64,000 nucleotides of DNA from Elgaria multicarinata webbii (lineage: Eukaryota > Chordata > Lepidosauria > Squamata > Anguidae): the NCBI RefSeq assembly GCF_023053635.1, contig NC_086173.1:146118697-146182696 (forward strand), read 5' to 3'. Both the position numbers and the translations under genes were made by a program. Numbering within the stretch: the stretch's first letter is position 1; each line of letters begins with the position of its first letter. Shown piece after piece: positions 40,275 to 51,046 of the stretch. A model generated the notes under the pieces. It did not search any database, was not told the DNA's origin, and was given only the letters and a program-made list of their open reading frames with translations.

Positions 40275-41000
40275 TTGAAAAATATAAAATCCAGCTGTTA
40301 TTCAGAATTGTTTCCATCCTGGCTGAAGAACACAGGCTCCATTTATTGGTGAAATGTTTGCTGAAAGTGAGTAAAGAGAAACATTTTTACACCTTCCATA
40401 CACTTTGTCATAAATGCCGCCTCATCCTCTTCTCCAAGTGCTGTTCCTATAGAAAGAAACACACAAATTGGCCTGTTGGATCAGAGGAAAAGTCCTTGCA
40501 TTCAGTTTCCAAGGTCGGTGGCCTCCAACATCCCTATAGGAAGCCCGCAGGCAATTATCAGAGATTTGTGGACTGACTTTTCTTTGAGCTACATCATTGC
40601 CAAAACATTTTCTCTACGCTTACACAACAGACATTGTGATGTGAGCGCTGCTGAAAATGGGCCAACTTTACATTTTAAGTGGCAGACATTGCTCTTTAAA
40701 GGATGTTAATGTTTAGCTTTGAGGCATACAAATGAAGGTCTGGGTCAGGATGCATTGCACTCTGGTTGGGAACATTTGTTCAAATTTGGGACTGCTGGAA
40801 ATGAGAAGCGAGCAGAGGTCTCACATTTTATGCTGGTTAAGCAAATGTCAACATCCAAGTCCAGGTTATTCACACAACTACTCAAGTGCTTGATGGTGGC
40901 TATTTAGAGCGTACACCAGAGTTAGGCAATTTCAAGCAGTCTGGGGACCACATCCCATCCCCAGGAACCCCTGATGGGGCTGCACTCCAGCCAACCCTCA
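40275..41000. other. Intergenic, no gene recognised
   Basis: A 143-codon open frame starts in the MITE and runs into this stretch, but it has no recognisable domain or coding bias. Confidence 0.5.
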
Positions 41001-41002
41001 AG

Positions 41003-41181
41003 CAGTGGAGGCTGGTGGCTCCAATGTCAGTGGGGCAGTGAATCTGCTCCAGGTTTCAGTCAGAACTCTAAAGGAGCCATCCAAGGTGCTCAGATAGTTC
41101 CTTTAGAGTTCTAACAGATTGTGACTAAAACTTGGGGCGGATTTACCACCCCACTGATATCGGAGCCTCCGGCTTCCACTG
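41003..41181. mobile_element. Palindromic MITE, family D
   Basis: CAGTGGAGGCTGGTGGCTCC pairs with GGAGCCTCCGGCTTCCACTG. Inner arms contain AGAACTCTAAAGGAG and CCTTTAGAGTTCT. The end CAGTGG fits hAT-like termini. Confidence 0.8.
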
Positions 41182-41659
41182 CACTCCACCAAAATGCACC
41201 CAGGGCGTCACCTGTTGCTCTTGTGTACTGGGTGGTCATGTGTTTCCTCTGGCATTGTTTTAGGATGAGTGCAAAAAGGCATTTACCAGATAGTGGTAAT
41301 ACTATCAAGCACTTTAATGAGCTGATCATCTTCATTGTCCTGCCAAGTGTGGGGGATCAAACAACACGGCCACAGCTGATAAATCTTCATCTAACAGAAA
41401 CTATGCTACAGGGAGTCATCAAAAGTACTCATGTATTAAACTGATGGGTGAAAAGAAAGCCCCCTTCTCACGCTTGTTGGACGTGCGACCAGAGGTGTGT
41501 GTTGCCAGGGCATGTCATCAGTGAGGCTGGCAGCTGGCCAAAGGGCACAACCCTCTCCCCCACCCAACACCTGAGCAGTGTTTGTCTGCATATACACCTA
41601 CAGTAACTCAGGGTTACCCAATGGAACTGATTGGCACAAAGGGAAGTATTCTGTTTCTG

Positions 41660-42240
41660 GGCACAATTCAGAGTGCTGGTTATCACCTATAAGGCCCTTT
41701 AAGGCCCGGGACCAGGTTATCTGGAAGATCGTATTCTCCCATATGTGCCTGCCCATGCTCTGAGATCTTCTGGGGAGGCCTTTCTCTCAGTCCCACCAAC
41801 ATCTCAGGCATGCCTGATGGGTACGCGGGAGAGGGCCTTCTCGGTGGCTACTCCAAGGCTCTGGAACTCCCTTATTTATTTATTTATTTTATTTTATTTA
41901 TTTATCATACTTATACCCCGCTCCTCAGCCAAAAAAGGCTCTCAGAGCGGCTTACACTTAGCAAAAAAGACAGTCCCTGCCCTCAGGCTTACAATCTAAG
42001 GGAAGCTAGGCTGGCTCCCTCTGTGCTATAGTTTCGGAGGCAGGCAAAAACTTTTTTGTTTCAGCAGGCTTTTGGAACTATACTGGACCTGTGTTAATGT
42101 ATTGGATCTCCCCACCCCCTTTTTCTGTTACAGTTTTTTTAAAAAAATTAAGATGTGTTTAATATTACTGTTGGTTTAATTCCATTTTAACTTTTGTAAA
42201 TTTATATTTATATGTTTTAATTGTAAACTAAACATTGTTG
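41660..42240 (+). mobile_element. L2 LINE 3' part split by an L2-like tail
   Basis: The frame reads YRPFKARDQVIWKIVFSHMC then GTRERAFSVATPRLWNSL, stops at the insertion (about 41871-42000), and resumes with GGCAAAAACTTTTTTGTTTC and the 3' UTR. The homologous copy at 56.1-56.5 kb lacks the insertion and shows the empty site. Confidence 0.8.
41871..42000 (-). mobile_element. L2-like tail inserted in an L2 copy
   Basis: (ATTT)n, ATACCCCGCTCCTCAGCC, GGCTCTCAGAGCGGCTTACA and ACAGTCCCTGCCCTCAGGCT match the elements at 20.7 and 23.4 kb. Confidence 0.75.
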
Positions 42241-42277
42241 GTCTTCAGTTCCAAATAGTCACCTTCACCTTAAATCA

Positions 42278-42375
42278 GGAGTGGAGAACTCCCATCAAGT
42301 ACAGTCATCATGGACAGACATAATGATGGGATTTGTTGTCCAGTAACATCTGGAGGGCCACAGGTTCTCCACCAA
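42278..42375. mobile_element. Palindromic MITE, family A (left arm deleted)
   Basis: TTGTTGTCCAGTAACATCTG and GAGGGCCACAGGTTCTCCAC form the right arm. Confidence 0.7.
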
Positions 42376-42536
42376 CCCGTAAATGCATTTAAAAAAAAAA
42401 TGATTACACATATTCATAAAAGACAGGGGGTCTATCAACAGCTGTTACAATAGCCAAAAGGAACCTCTATGTACCCATATGATATATCTGTGTTAATACC
42501 CACCTGTTGAGACAAACAACAGGGGAAATGCAGTAC

Positions 42537-42580
42537 CTTCATGTCCTGCTTCAGAGCTTCCAGATGCTTCTGGCTGGCTG
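42537..42580 (-). other. Candidate 44-nt exon, minus strand
   Basis: The stretch lies between an acceptor CGATTCCCAACAG and a donor GTACTG. Two frames are open: SQPEASGSSEAGHE (like linkers in SCAN/KRAB genes) and ASQKHLEALKQDMK. It could be an upstream linker exon of the KRAB-Myb gene. Without transcripts this is weak. Confidence 0.25.
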
Positions 42581-42949
42581 CTGTTGGGAATCGAAAATTG
42601 GAATAAATGGATTTTGTTTTTATCCAGCAAGGCTGTCCTTACGAAGAATAAAAATGGTAACATTCTTCTCACCATTTGGCAGAAGAATACAGAGATGACC
42701 AGTTTATCCAGTAGTTACCTGCATAGTGTAGCAAGTTACTATTTGCTACACCCATGATCTGGCTGAAATGCAGATTAGTTCACGGCATGCCAAGTTCAAC
42801 CCAGTGTGTGAACATACTTTGACTAGGATTTTATTGTTAATTGTTGTATTTTTATTGCTTTAGTTTAATTGTTGTTTTGCTCTTGCACCTGGTTTAGAGA
42901 ACTGAATTTTACTAAGTGAGTAACTCAGGTAACAAATAAGGGTGCAATA

Positions 42950-43076
42950 TTTAGGGTAAATTCCTATGCATGTTTAGACAGAAACCCCCCCCCCCTTACA
43001 ACTCCCAGCATGCCCCCTGGTTGCCTGGAAGTTGTACGTCTTTTTTCTGTCTAAATTTGCATAGGATTGCACCCTT
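42950..43076. mobile_element. Palindromic MITE, family C
   Basis: CCTATGCATGTTTAGACAGA pairs with TCTGTCTAAATTTGCATAGG. Inner arms carry ACAACTCCCAGCATGCC and GGAAGTTGTACG. Confidence 0.8.
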
Positions 43077-43079
43077 AGC

Positions 43080-44080
43080 TGATTAATTGATTAAATGCCT
43101 CTTGATTGACTAAACGATAACAGCAATCAGGAAATACTTAAAATTATATAATTATTTTTAACTCTGCAGATAGGAGGAGCTATGTTGGCAGATGCATCTC
43201 CTCACACTCCCAAACATGGAAGATTATGCCTCTTCTAAGATGGTACCAGCTGCAACAGATCCTCTTTAAAAAAAAAAGTGTTTTTAAAAAGCTGTTTTGT
43301 CAACATGGAGATTTAAATCAATCGATTAAGACTCTTATAATGAGTCCATTCACCTTCATTAAATGAGTGCCCTAGCATGTGCTGGTTTGGCTGTGTGTGA
43401 CTAAATTTAAATTAGCATTCATTTGCACTGCTAGGGTGTTTAAAAAATAACCACAACTTTAAAGTTGCCTATTTGTTAGAGTTGTGGATCAGTTTATAAT
43501 TTTTAAATGGGCTTAATGCACATGGCAAAACAATCAAGTTACCAAGCTAGTTAAAAAGACGCCATATGGAAACAAGATTCTAGTCCCTTAGACTGTTATG
43601 GGGAAGACCAACCCCTTCTTGAATTCTGTGACTTACTCAGTGACATCGCAGTAGTCCCTTTGACAACCGCTAGCAAGCAAACCCTGCTATTCTTATGTCT
43701 TTATAGAAGGGTCCACCCACGGGCACATGAGAATAATGAGTAAAAGTATTACTTAAGGCTATACAGAAGCAAAGCATCCATAGGACAGACAACCTTATAC
43801 ACAACAGCCGCTCGGGTCCTCCAGCCGACCTCATCAACCAATAAACGCGTTCGATTCGTGAGCCTCCAATAGAATAGCCTTGTTCTAATTTCTAGGATCC
43901 AATCACGGACCTCAATTCCAATCCTGCGCTCCATCAGTTTCCAGAAGTTATTCTCCATCCTTGTCTTGTTTATAGATAAGAAACCCTTCGTTATATTACA
44001 GCCTAAATTAGGCATGCATGCCGCCACCGCCGCTTTTGTTGGCAGCCTCATGGCTTAAAGATAAGCAGCGCTAACCTCCT
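43080..44080. other. Intergenic, no confirmed gene
   Basis: A minus-strand 100-codon frame (43749-44051) opens MRLPTKAAVAACMPN in a mildly GC-rich patch near 44030. I recognise no domain and no donor site that settles it. Confidence 0.4.
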
Positions 44081-44084
44081 GGGC

Positions 44085-44160
44085 ACGTTTACTCGGAAGT
44101 AAGGCCCATTTAGTTCCGTAGAGCTTAATCGCCCGGTAAGTAAGTTTAGGATTGGAGTCA
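44085..44160. mobile_element. Palindromic MITE, family H (decayed)
   Basis: GCACGTTTACTCGGAAGTAA and GTAAGTTTAGGATTGG are the two arms. Confidence 0.5.
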
Positions 44161-44595
44161 AAGTGATCAAAACTCATAGGCTCAAACCCAGGAACGGAAA
44201 ATAGAGACATATGAAAATGTTCATTTTTCTGTCCTTTGTTTAGAAACTTACATCGTATTCTTCCAGAAATACGAGGGCGTTCACCCAGCCCGACCTAATG
44301 GTTAAAAAACCGAGGCAGGATCTACACTACTGCTTATAACAGTTTATAATCGTTATGACAACTGTTCAGGCCCAGGACACATTACATATACCATTTCCAT
44401 ACCATTTTTAATATGTTATATCCTGCTTGGTGTAGATCGGGCTGAAAGCATTTCTGAATGTTAGGTTTGTAGCTCCATCGCCTTAAACCTTTGATAACAT
44501 CTTAAAAATAAAAATACAGAGTTGTTTGCTTGTTTTGTGGGGATTGGGACACGTTTGATATACTCTGCGTCTATCTTGTAGCCATGGAATAAAAT

Positions 44596-44600
44596 AAAAA
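44596..44600 (-). terminator. RNA polymerase III terminator of tRNA-Tyr
   Basis: The plus strand AAAAA reads TTTTT on the minus strand, directly after the tRNA 3' end. A second T-run (TTTT) follows. Confidence 0.85.
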
Positions 44601-44604
44601 TATC

Positions 44605-44692
44605 TCCTTCGAGCCGGAATCGAACCAGCGACCTAAGGATGACTCATTAAACGTTCTACAGTCCTCCGCTCTACCAGCTGAGCTATCGAAGG
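44605..44692 (-). tRNA. tRNA-Tyr (anticodon GTA) with a 15-nt intron
   Basis: The minus strand reads CCTTCGATAGCTCAGCTGGT (acceptor, A box), AGAGCGGAGGACTGTAGA (anticodon GTA), then about 15 intron bases (AACGTTTAATGAGTC), ATCCTTAGGTCGC, GGTTCGATTCCGG (B box) and CTCGAAGGA. The acceptor stem CCTTCGA/TCGAAGG is perfect. Mature length is 73 nt. Introns at this site are the rule in eukaryotic tRNA-Tyr genes. A TTTTT terminator lies 4 bases past the 3' end (44596-44600). It looks fully functional. Confidence 0.96.
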
Positions 44693-45066
44693 GATGTGAC
44701 GTTGAAACTGATTCAGGGCGGATAAGAACCTTTACCTAGAAGTTATTATTTTTGTTTCTTGGACTTCCTTTGTTAGATATTACATTTTTGTCCATGTAAT
44801 AACAAAAGTGTATCTGGATCGTTTCTATACGATGAAGACAAGTTAATGTGCACGTGGCGAACGCTAAAGCCACTCCATTCATTTCAACCGTGATGTGCAA
44901 ACCCGAACAACTTAATCTGGCCGGGTGGGTGGGGACTCTTTGGTAGACCAACAAGAATAGACGATGTCTGTCGTGCAAGTTTACTTGCAAGTTCCTGTGT
45001 GCTCGATCGGGCTGAGGCAAGTGTGCACAGGATGGCAGTCGTGCTGCCGAACCAATTTGACTAGAT

Positions 45067-45180
45067 CAGTGGAGGCTGGTGGCTCCAATTTCGGTGGGGC
45101 TGTGAATCCATTCTGGGTTTCAGTCCAGCCAGAACTCTGCAGGAGCTATCCAAGGTGCTGAGCCCTGCCCCCAAAATAGG
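45067..45180. mobile_element. Palindromic MITE, family D (left half)
   Basis: CAGTGGAGGCTGGTGGCTCC and CCAGAACTCTGCAGGAGC match the left half of the copy at 41.0 kb; the right end is missing. Confidence 0.7.
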
Positions 45181-46265
45181 TCCATCCAGTGTGGCAGGAC
45201 TGTTTGTGAAAACACTAACAGCAAGCAGGGAGTTCTCCTTGGAAAAACTCCTGCCTGTGAAGTAAAATGACTTTAAAACTTGATGCGATGAGCTGAGAAG
45301 GTTAATTCAATCATGTCTGCAAGCCAAGATCAGGTTCGATCGGACCCTGCCCTGCAGGAGCAAGTTTTTAGAAGTACAAATAAAGCCCGCAAGCTCAGCT
45401 CAGCCCAACCAGGGAAGCTAACTGCCATCCCACCTTTCCGCCACACGATGGCGCCATGTAGATGGGACACAGCAAGCCGCTCTGGTTCTTCTGCCTGGAA
45501 CTCCGAACCTTAGAATCGTGGAGTTCGAAGGAATGTATAGCATTACAAGGGTCATTACCTCTCTCGTCTCAGGCTGGGCGCACATACGGAATGCCTTTTA
45601 CCCTTGAGCGGAAAGAGGTCGCCTGTTTTATTCGATGATGGTAATAGGTTTGTTGGCCACCCTGAGAGTCCCCTTGAGAATGGAAGCCCAGGATCAAAGA
45701 TATTTTAGAGAATTAGACATTAATATTGAATGGAAATTGGATAGGCAACATAAGCTTACGGTGTATCCTCCCTACTAATAGGAGTGCTTCTGTCCAGGGT
45801 TCCAGCCTGCCATTCCCTCCACGCAGGGCTTTGCACTCCTCTTCCACTTCATTCAAGTGGCACCATTTCATGGCTATGAGCATGTTCAGTCCTCATTGGG
45901 CTGTTTTGGGAAGGCACCCCCTTAGGTTTATGTATTGTTTTAAAACTTTTTTTTTTTTTTTTGTATTTCTCCCGAGCATGGTGATGTCTCACTCTTGTTT
46001 CTCTGCAGTCCCGTTTTCACTCCATTTCTGTTGGCACTCACCATCTGAGTTCGATATTAGAGGGAGGGATCAGAGTGGTTAAAAATTAAATGCGACAATT
46101 CTTTCAATAATTAACTTTTCAGTCAGCATGTATCTGAGCACGGGTACCTTTTTTCTTCTTTTTCTCATTAGTAGGGAGACTACAGAAACACTGACAAAAT
46201 ACATTATTTTTTTCTGGTGTAAGGACCCTCTGTTATGACAACTGACTAGGCTAATGAAATTATGC
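45181..46265. other. Intergenic, no gene recognised
   Basis: It contains a poly-T run (45951-45962) and a 66-codon open frame from 45313 with no recognisable domain. Confidence 0.5.
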
Positions 46266-46455
46266 CTATGGCTGGTGGGGCAAGGTAGCTCCCTGGTAGA
46301 GTACATTATTTGTATGCAGAAGGTCCCAGATTTGATCCCTGGCATCTCCAGGTAGGGCTGTACCTCAAACCCTGAAGAACTACTGCCAGTCAGTGTCAAC
46401 AATACTGGGCCAGATGGACCAATGGTTTGATTCAGTATACGGCGGCTTCCCATGT
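46266..46455 (+). mobile_element. tRNA-derived SINE (second family)
   Basis: It has a tRNA-like head (GGTAGCTCCCTGGTAGAGTA), a B box (AGATTTGATCCC), and the body CTGCCAGTCAGTGTCAACAA ending TACGGCGGCTTCCCATGTTC. It is the most complete copy of this family here. Confidence 0.85.
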
Positions 46456-46732
46456 TCCTCTGTCTCTCTGTGTGTAGAACAACAGCTCAGCCCCTAGCTA
46501 CAAATTATAGCTAACTTGGGAGCTCACCAATGAGGGAAAACTCTGCAGAAGCTGCACAGCCTGTGCTCCTAGTCCACCTCCATCTCAGCTTGAGAGCATC
46601 ACAAGCCAAGGGGCACTGAATGTGTGATGTGGCTGAGGGAGCTAAGAGTTGAATTAAACATGATGTTGTGTGTAGTGGACTGTATCACTCCAATTTTGGC
46701 CCTGAGCTGGAAAAGGCATGAAAGAATAAGGC

Positions 46733-46867
46733 ATGGGTGGGCAACTTGAGGCCTTCCAGCTGTTTTGGCCTACGACTCCCATTTGCCCTAGCCAGCATAG
46801 CCAATGATGAGGGATCATGGGAGTTGTAGAACAAAACATCTAGAGGGGCACATGTTACCTACCCTTG
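46733..46867. mobile_element. Palindromic MITE, family A (well preserved)
   Basis: GGTGGGCAACTTGAGGCCTT pairs with GGGGCACATGTTACCTACCC; inner arms ACTCCCATTTG and ATCATGGGAGTTGTAG. Confidence 0.85.
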
Positions 46868-47109
46868 GAGTAAGAGGAGGCCTCAGCCAGGCCCTACAAA
46901 GAACAGTGCTTACACAGCAGCAGGAGAACCTTCCTTCCTGCCCTCTTAAGCCACCCAAGTTCCTGGTGACTGGATGTTTCTACTCCTGCTCCCACTATGG
47001 TCCTTGAGAGATTCAGTGGGGCTGCTGTCCTGCAAGTAACATGAGCAAATCCTTGCTGGATCAGAGCAATGGCCTTTCTAGTCTACCATCCTCTTTATCA
47101 CAACCGTCA

Positions 47110-48185
47110 GCAAGATGCCTACTTGGATGTCAGAGGCACTGTGTTACAATGATTCCAGTCCTACCTGCAAGGCTGATTTCAGAAAGTAACATTGGGTGAC
47201 TATTCCTTGGCCACTTGGCAATTTAACTATGGGGCTCCACAGGGTACCATCTTGTCCCCAATGTTATTCAACATTTATATGAAGCCACTGGGAGTAGTCA
47301 TTAGGGGATTTGGAGTCAAGTGCCATCAGTAGACTGATGACACTCAGCTTTATCTCCCTGTGACATCTGAATCAGGTGAGGCTGTGCAAATCATGGACCA
47401 GTGCCTAGACATAAAGGTAATGGGCTGGATAAGGGCCAATAAACTAAAGTGGCATCCTGGCAAGACAGAAGCCCTGTGGGTGAGTGGTTCCCGATCTGGG
47501 AAATAGGCTCATTGCCTCTTTTGGATGGAGCTTCATTCCCTCTGAAAGATCATGTTTGTAGCCTGAGGGTACTCCTAGATCCTTTCCTGTCGCTGGAGAT
47601 CCAAGTGGCTGTGGTGGCTCAGAGTGCCTTTTACCTGCTTTGACAGGTTCACCAGCTATGGTCTCTACTGGATAGGGATAGCTTGGCAACAGCAGTACAG
47701 GTGCTAGTAACCTCAAGACTGGATTACTGCAATGCACTCTATGTGGGGCTACCCTTAAGGCTGCTCCGAGAGTTTCTGCTAGTGCAGAACACAGCAGCTC
47801 AGCTGTTGTCAGGTGCTGCTCCTTTTCAGCATGCAACTTCTTTGCTGAGAGACCTACATTGACTGCCTGTTCACTACTGGGCCAGGTTTAAGGTTTTGGT
47901 ACTAGTGTACAAAGCCCTAAACAACTTGAGATCAGGATACTTGAGACAGCACCTTCTCTCTTAACAACCTACCCAGTCACCAGAGCGCAAGCTCTTGGTG
48001 GTTCCACATGTCCCAATTGGAGTCCACCTGGAGATGAGCTTTCACTGTGACGGCCCCCTTCCTATGGAATTCTCTGCCTTTGGAGGTCACACAGGTGCCA
48101 ACATTGTCCTGTTTCCGGCACCTCCTGAAAACATCTTTAGTTCAGGAAGACTTCCTTGACTGACTCACCACAATTTTATCAGAAT
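47110..48185 (+). mobile_element. L2 LINE, reverse transcriptase palm to near the 3' end
   Basis: Pieces in order: a palm segment with the DDTQLYL motif (near 47336-47360), MDQCLDIKVMGWIRANKLKW, and later RFKVLVLVYKALNNL-type sequence near 47885. Several stops and frame slips break it. It is one of the two longest LINE copies here. Confidence 0.8.
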
Positions 48186-48194
48186 TCTGTTTCT

Positions 48195-48280
48195 TTTTTA
48201 ACTGGTTGGACACTGTATGAGCAGAATGCTGGACTAGATAGATCCTTGGTCTGATCCAGCATGGCTGCTCTTATGTTCAG
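48195..48280 (+). mobile_element. CR1/L3-like LINE 3' terminus
   Basis: GGTTGGACACTGTATGAGCA and GGTCTGATCCAGCATGGCTG, ending TCTTATGTTCAG. Confidence 0.75.
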
Positions 48281-48289
48281 TGATGGCCA

Positions 48290-49585
48290 TTCTACATTCG
48301 CTCAATGGAGTGTATTTTTTACTTGAGGATGCATACTTACATATAGAATGAAGTGAGAAGCAAGGCCACCTCAAGGCTGTTTGCTGCTCTTGGCAAAAAT
48401 TAAATTTGCACACACTCTGCATCTTGGTGTGTGCGCGCATGAGAACGAATGCACAAATCTAAGGGGCTTCTTATCCCTTTCTTAGAAGCAAACGGAAGGG
48501 ATTTTCACTCCATTCAATTGGTATGGAAAGTAATAAGAATACAAAACTGTTATGGAAAGCTCAGTGTATTGCTTTCTTTCCCGTGAAGCACTGGCTTGGT
48601 TCCATTTTTTTTTAAAGTATATCAGTAGTCTTTAACCTTTTTAGGAACAGGATCACCTTTAACCCCAACCTGAAACACAAAACCTACTTTAGTTGCTTTT
48701 TTTTAACCTTCCCATTAAAGGGTTAAGACCTTATCATAAAAAGCAATGTAACTAGTATATAAGCAAAACCAACCTTTTTTCTATCACAGGCTACTGCAAG
48801 CAAATCTGAACAGATGTTTCGCATTGCATGTAAAATATTAGGAGACTGATTCAAAAGGCTTTCCATGAGGAATGGTTCCTTGGTGAATTCTTTTTTCTTC
48901 TTCCCTTCCTTTTCTCTTTCTTACAAAAAGAGATCCACATTAAATAATTTGGAGGATGTGAGCCAGCTACATCTCAGCCCACAAGTTGAAAACCAAGCAG
49001 ATAAAGAGCGGCAAAAGACCTGCGTGGGAAACTTCATTAAACGAGACTGAGTCAAACCCAACCTTGGAGACATAATGACTTCTGTTCCTTCATAGTTCCT
49101 GCCACCCCATCTTTCCAAATATAGAAATGTACTTTGGTTCATTCCCCTTTTCTCATTGCTATCAGGAACTACCACAGCCTCTCTTCAGTTCTCTGATATT
49201 GTAGAATTCATTTTAAAACCATTCTTCCATTTCAATCCTGGTATATGGTTTCAGTTGCCTGGGGGTTAAGCCATACGGCAGGATAGAAAGTTCGGGGGGG
49301 GGGGAGGGGGGAGAATTAGTCATAGAGGTGTACAGCTTATTTGCTCTTTTTTGCTTTTAATTTTCTTTTCCGTGGTGCGTGCTCTCACACAGAAGAGCAG
49401 CTCTCTACATTAGTCTTGTGCCAGACATTTTAATGCCAAATAAAACATTAATCTGTGTTTACTTAAGACCCAGAAATAAGTGGATAGCCTTGAAAGCAGG
49501 CTGACCTGGCCATGTTTGACAGGAGATGCAATAAATACTATTTAATTTAATGCTCTTCTGGCCGGGGTTGGAGGGAGGAAGCTGG
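48290..49585. other. Intergenic, no gene recognised
   Basis: It is A/T-rich with a G-run at 49294-49311. No exon-like block is visible. Confidence 0.5.
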
Positions 49586-49589
49586 CAAA

Positions 49590-49726
49590 GGCCCCGTTCA
49601 GACAACACCCTAAACCATGCTGCTTAACCACAAAGTGGTTAACTGACTGCATTGACCTTAATGCATTCCATTAACCATTTTGTGGTTAAGCAGCGTGGTT
49701 TAGCACGTTGTCTGAACCAGGCCACT
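49590..49726. mobile_element. Palindromic MITE, family B (best copy)
   Basis: GGCCCCGTTCAGACAACACC pairs with GTTGTCTGAACCAGGCC; inner arms CATGCTGCTTAACCACAAAG and TTTTGTGGTTAAGCAGCGTG are almost perfect complements. Confidence 0.9.
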
Positions 49727-49729
49727 GCC

Positions 49730-51000
49730 TGCTAACCCCCCTCTCCAACTCATCACCTGTTGCCTACACCTCCCAGTCACATCTTCTTGGTAACCTAATG
49801 CCAGTTGCTAGCTCTCTTTCTGGTTCTACAGATATTCTAAGAAAAATACAGCAGCTGGAGGAAAAGAGACAGAGGAACAGATCTTTCTTGGGGGCAGCGA
49901 GCTAGTGTTGGAATGGAACGACCTCACAAACCAAAGCTGGCCAACGAATGAACGAAATCTTTAAAGCTGGCCTACTCCGAAGCAGCCTCAAGATTCATTA
50001 TTACGCTGCTGGTATTGACTGGAAGATGACCTGGGTTAGCCCATTTGAAAGGCATGATGGTTACACCCTTGTTTGTAGAGTTAAATACCTTTCATTTTCT
50101 TCATTCAAACATGACAGATGTTAAATGCAAGGAAGTTTGTTGGAGCTTTGTTTGAGGATTGGATTAAACTATGCAAACTCACATGTATGGGCTTATTTTG
50201 CATAAGCTCCAGGACTGCAGAGAATGGAGTATGGTCGTGGTGTGCAAAGGACTTGGGAACAGCAGCAGTGTATATTTTAGACTAGAGAATGGGGAGAGCT
50301 AGGATGCAAGTATTGAAGTTATAGCCAAGCCACAGGTGTCCAAGTACTTGTCCCGACCCTTTACAGCAACTTCTGAAATTGCCCACATATAAGGTCAATA
50401 CGTGGCCATATGTGCTAGAAACTCGTAGTTTGTTTCAATCCAGTGATTTCCAGAACATTGGTGTTACACAGATACATCCGCAGCCTGAGACACATTTGCT
50501 CCTATGAGGGTGGAGGATAGGTTTAGCAATGGCTGTTAGGCATGATGCAAAGTCTCTATTCAGAATGGAATGGAACTTCAGATGCTGCCTCTGGTCCTGT
50601 TATGCTGGAATGGAACAAGAGGGGAGAACAATTACCTTCATGTCCTGCCTAGGAGAAGCTAGTTTAGGAATAGAACATTGGACTAAGCCAGGGGTGCACA
50701 ACCCCCCTGCCCCCAATCCGATCTAAACTGCAGCTCCCCCAGCAATCTTTCTACATATTATTCTTTCTTCACAGGTAGAGGAACAGAAAGAGTTATCTTT
50801 TTCAGGATTGCTGGAACGCGTGTGTGTGTATGCAGGTCCTGACCCAGCATTACATGTGGCTCTCAGGGCCAAAAAGGTTATGCACCCTTGGACTAGATAG
50901 ACCTTTGGCCTGAATGACCACTGCAGTGCTTGTTTTCTCTCTCTCTCCTAACCTTTGTTTACTTGAAACACTGACTAACAGACACTAAAAGACTCAGTGA
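49730..51000. other. Intergenic, no gene recognised
   Basis: A partial repeat-like stretch (50690-50890) has CAGGGGTGCACAACCCCCCT and GGCCAAAAAGGTTATGCACC at its ends. No coding exon is seen. Confidence 0.45.
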
Positions 51001-51035
51001 CATCAAAGACGCAGGCTGTCTGAAAAGGACCGGCT

Positions 51036-51046
51036 TTTATTTTATT
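51036..51046 (-). promoter_or_regulatory. Tandem poly(A) signals, probable 3' end of MGAT1
   Basis: TTTATTTTATT reads as two overlapping AATAAA motifs on the minus strand. This would give a 3' UTR of about 3.4 kb for MGAT1. No good signal was preferred nearer to the stop codon. Confidence 0.45.

Noticed and set aside
40145-40576. A 143-codon plus-strand frame
   Set aside because: It starts within a palindromic MITE and has no recognisable domain or coding bias.
43749-44051. A 100-codon minus-strand frame starting MRLPTKAAVAACMPN
   Set aside because: No domain, no relatives recognised and no clear splice signal; kept only as a note.
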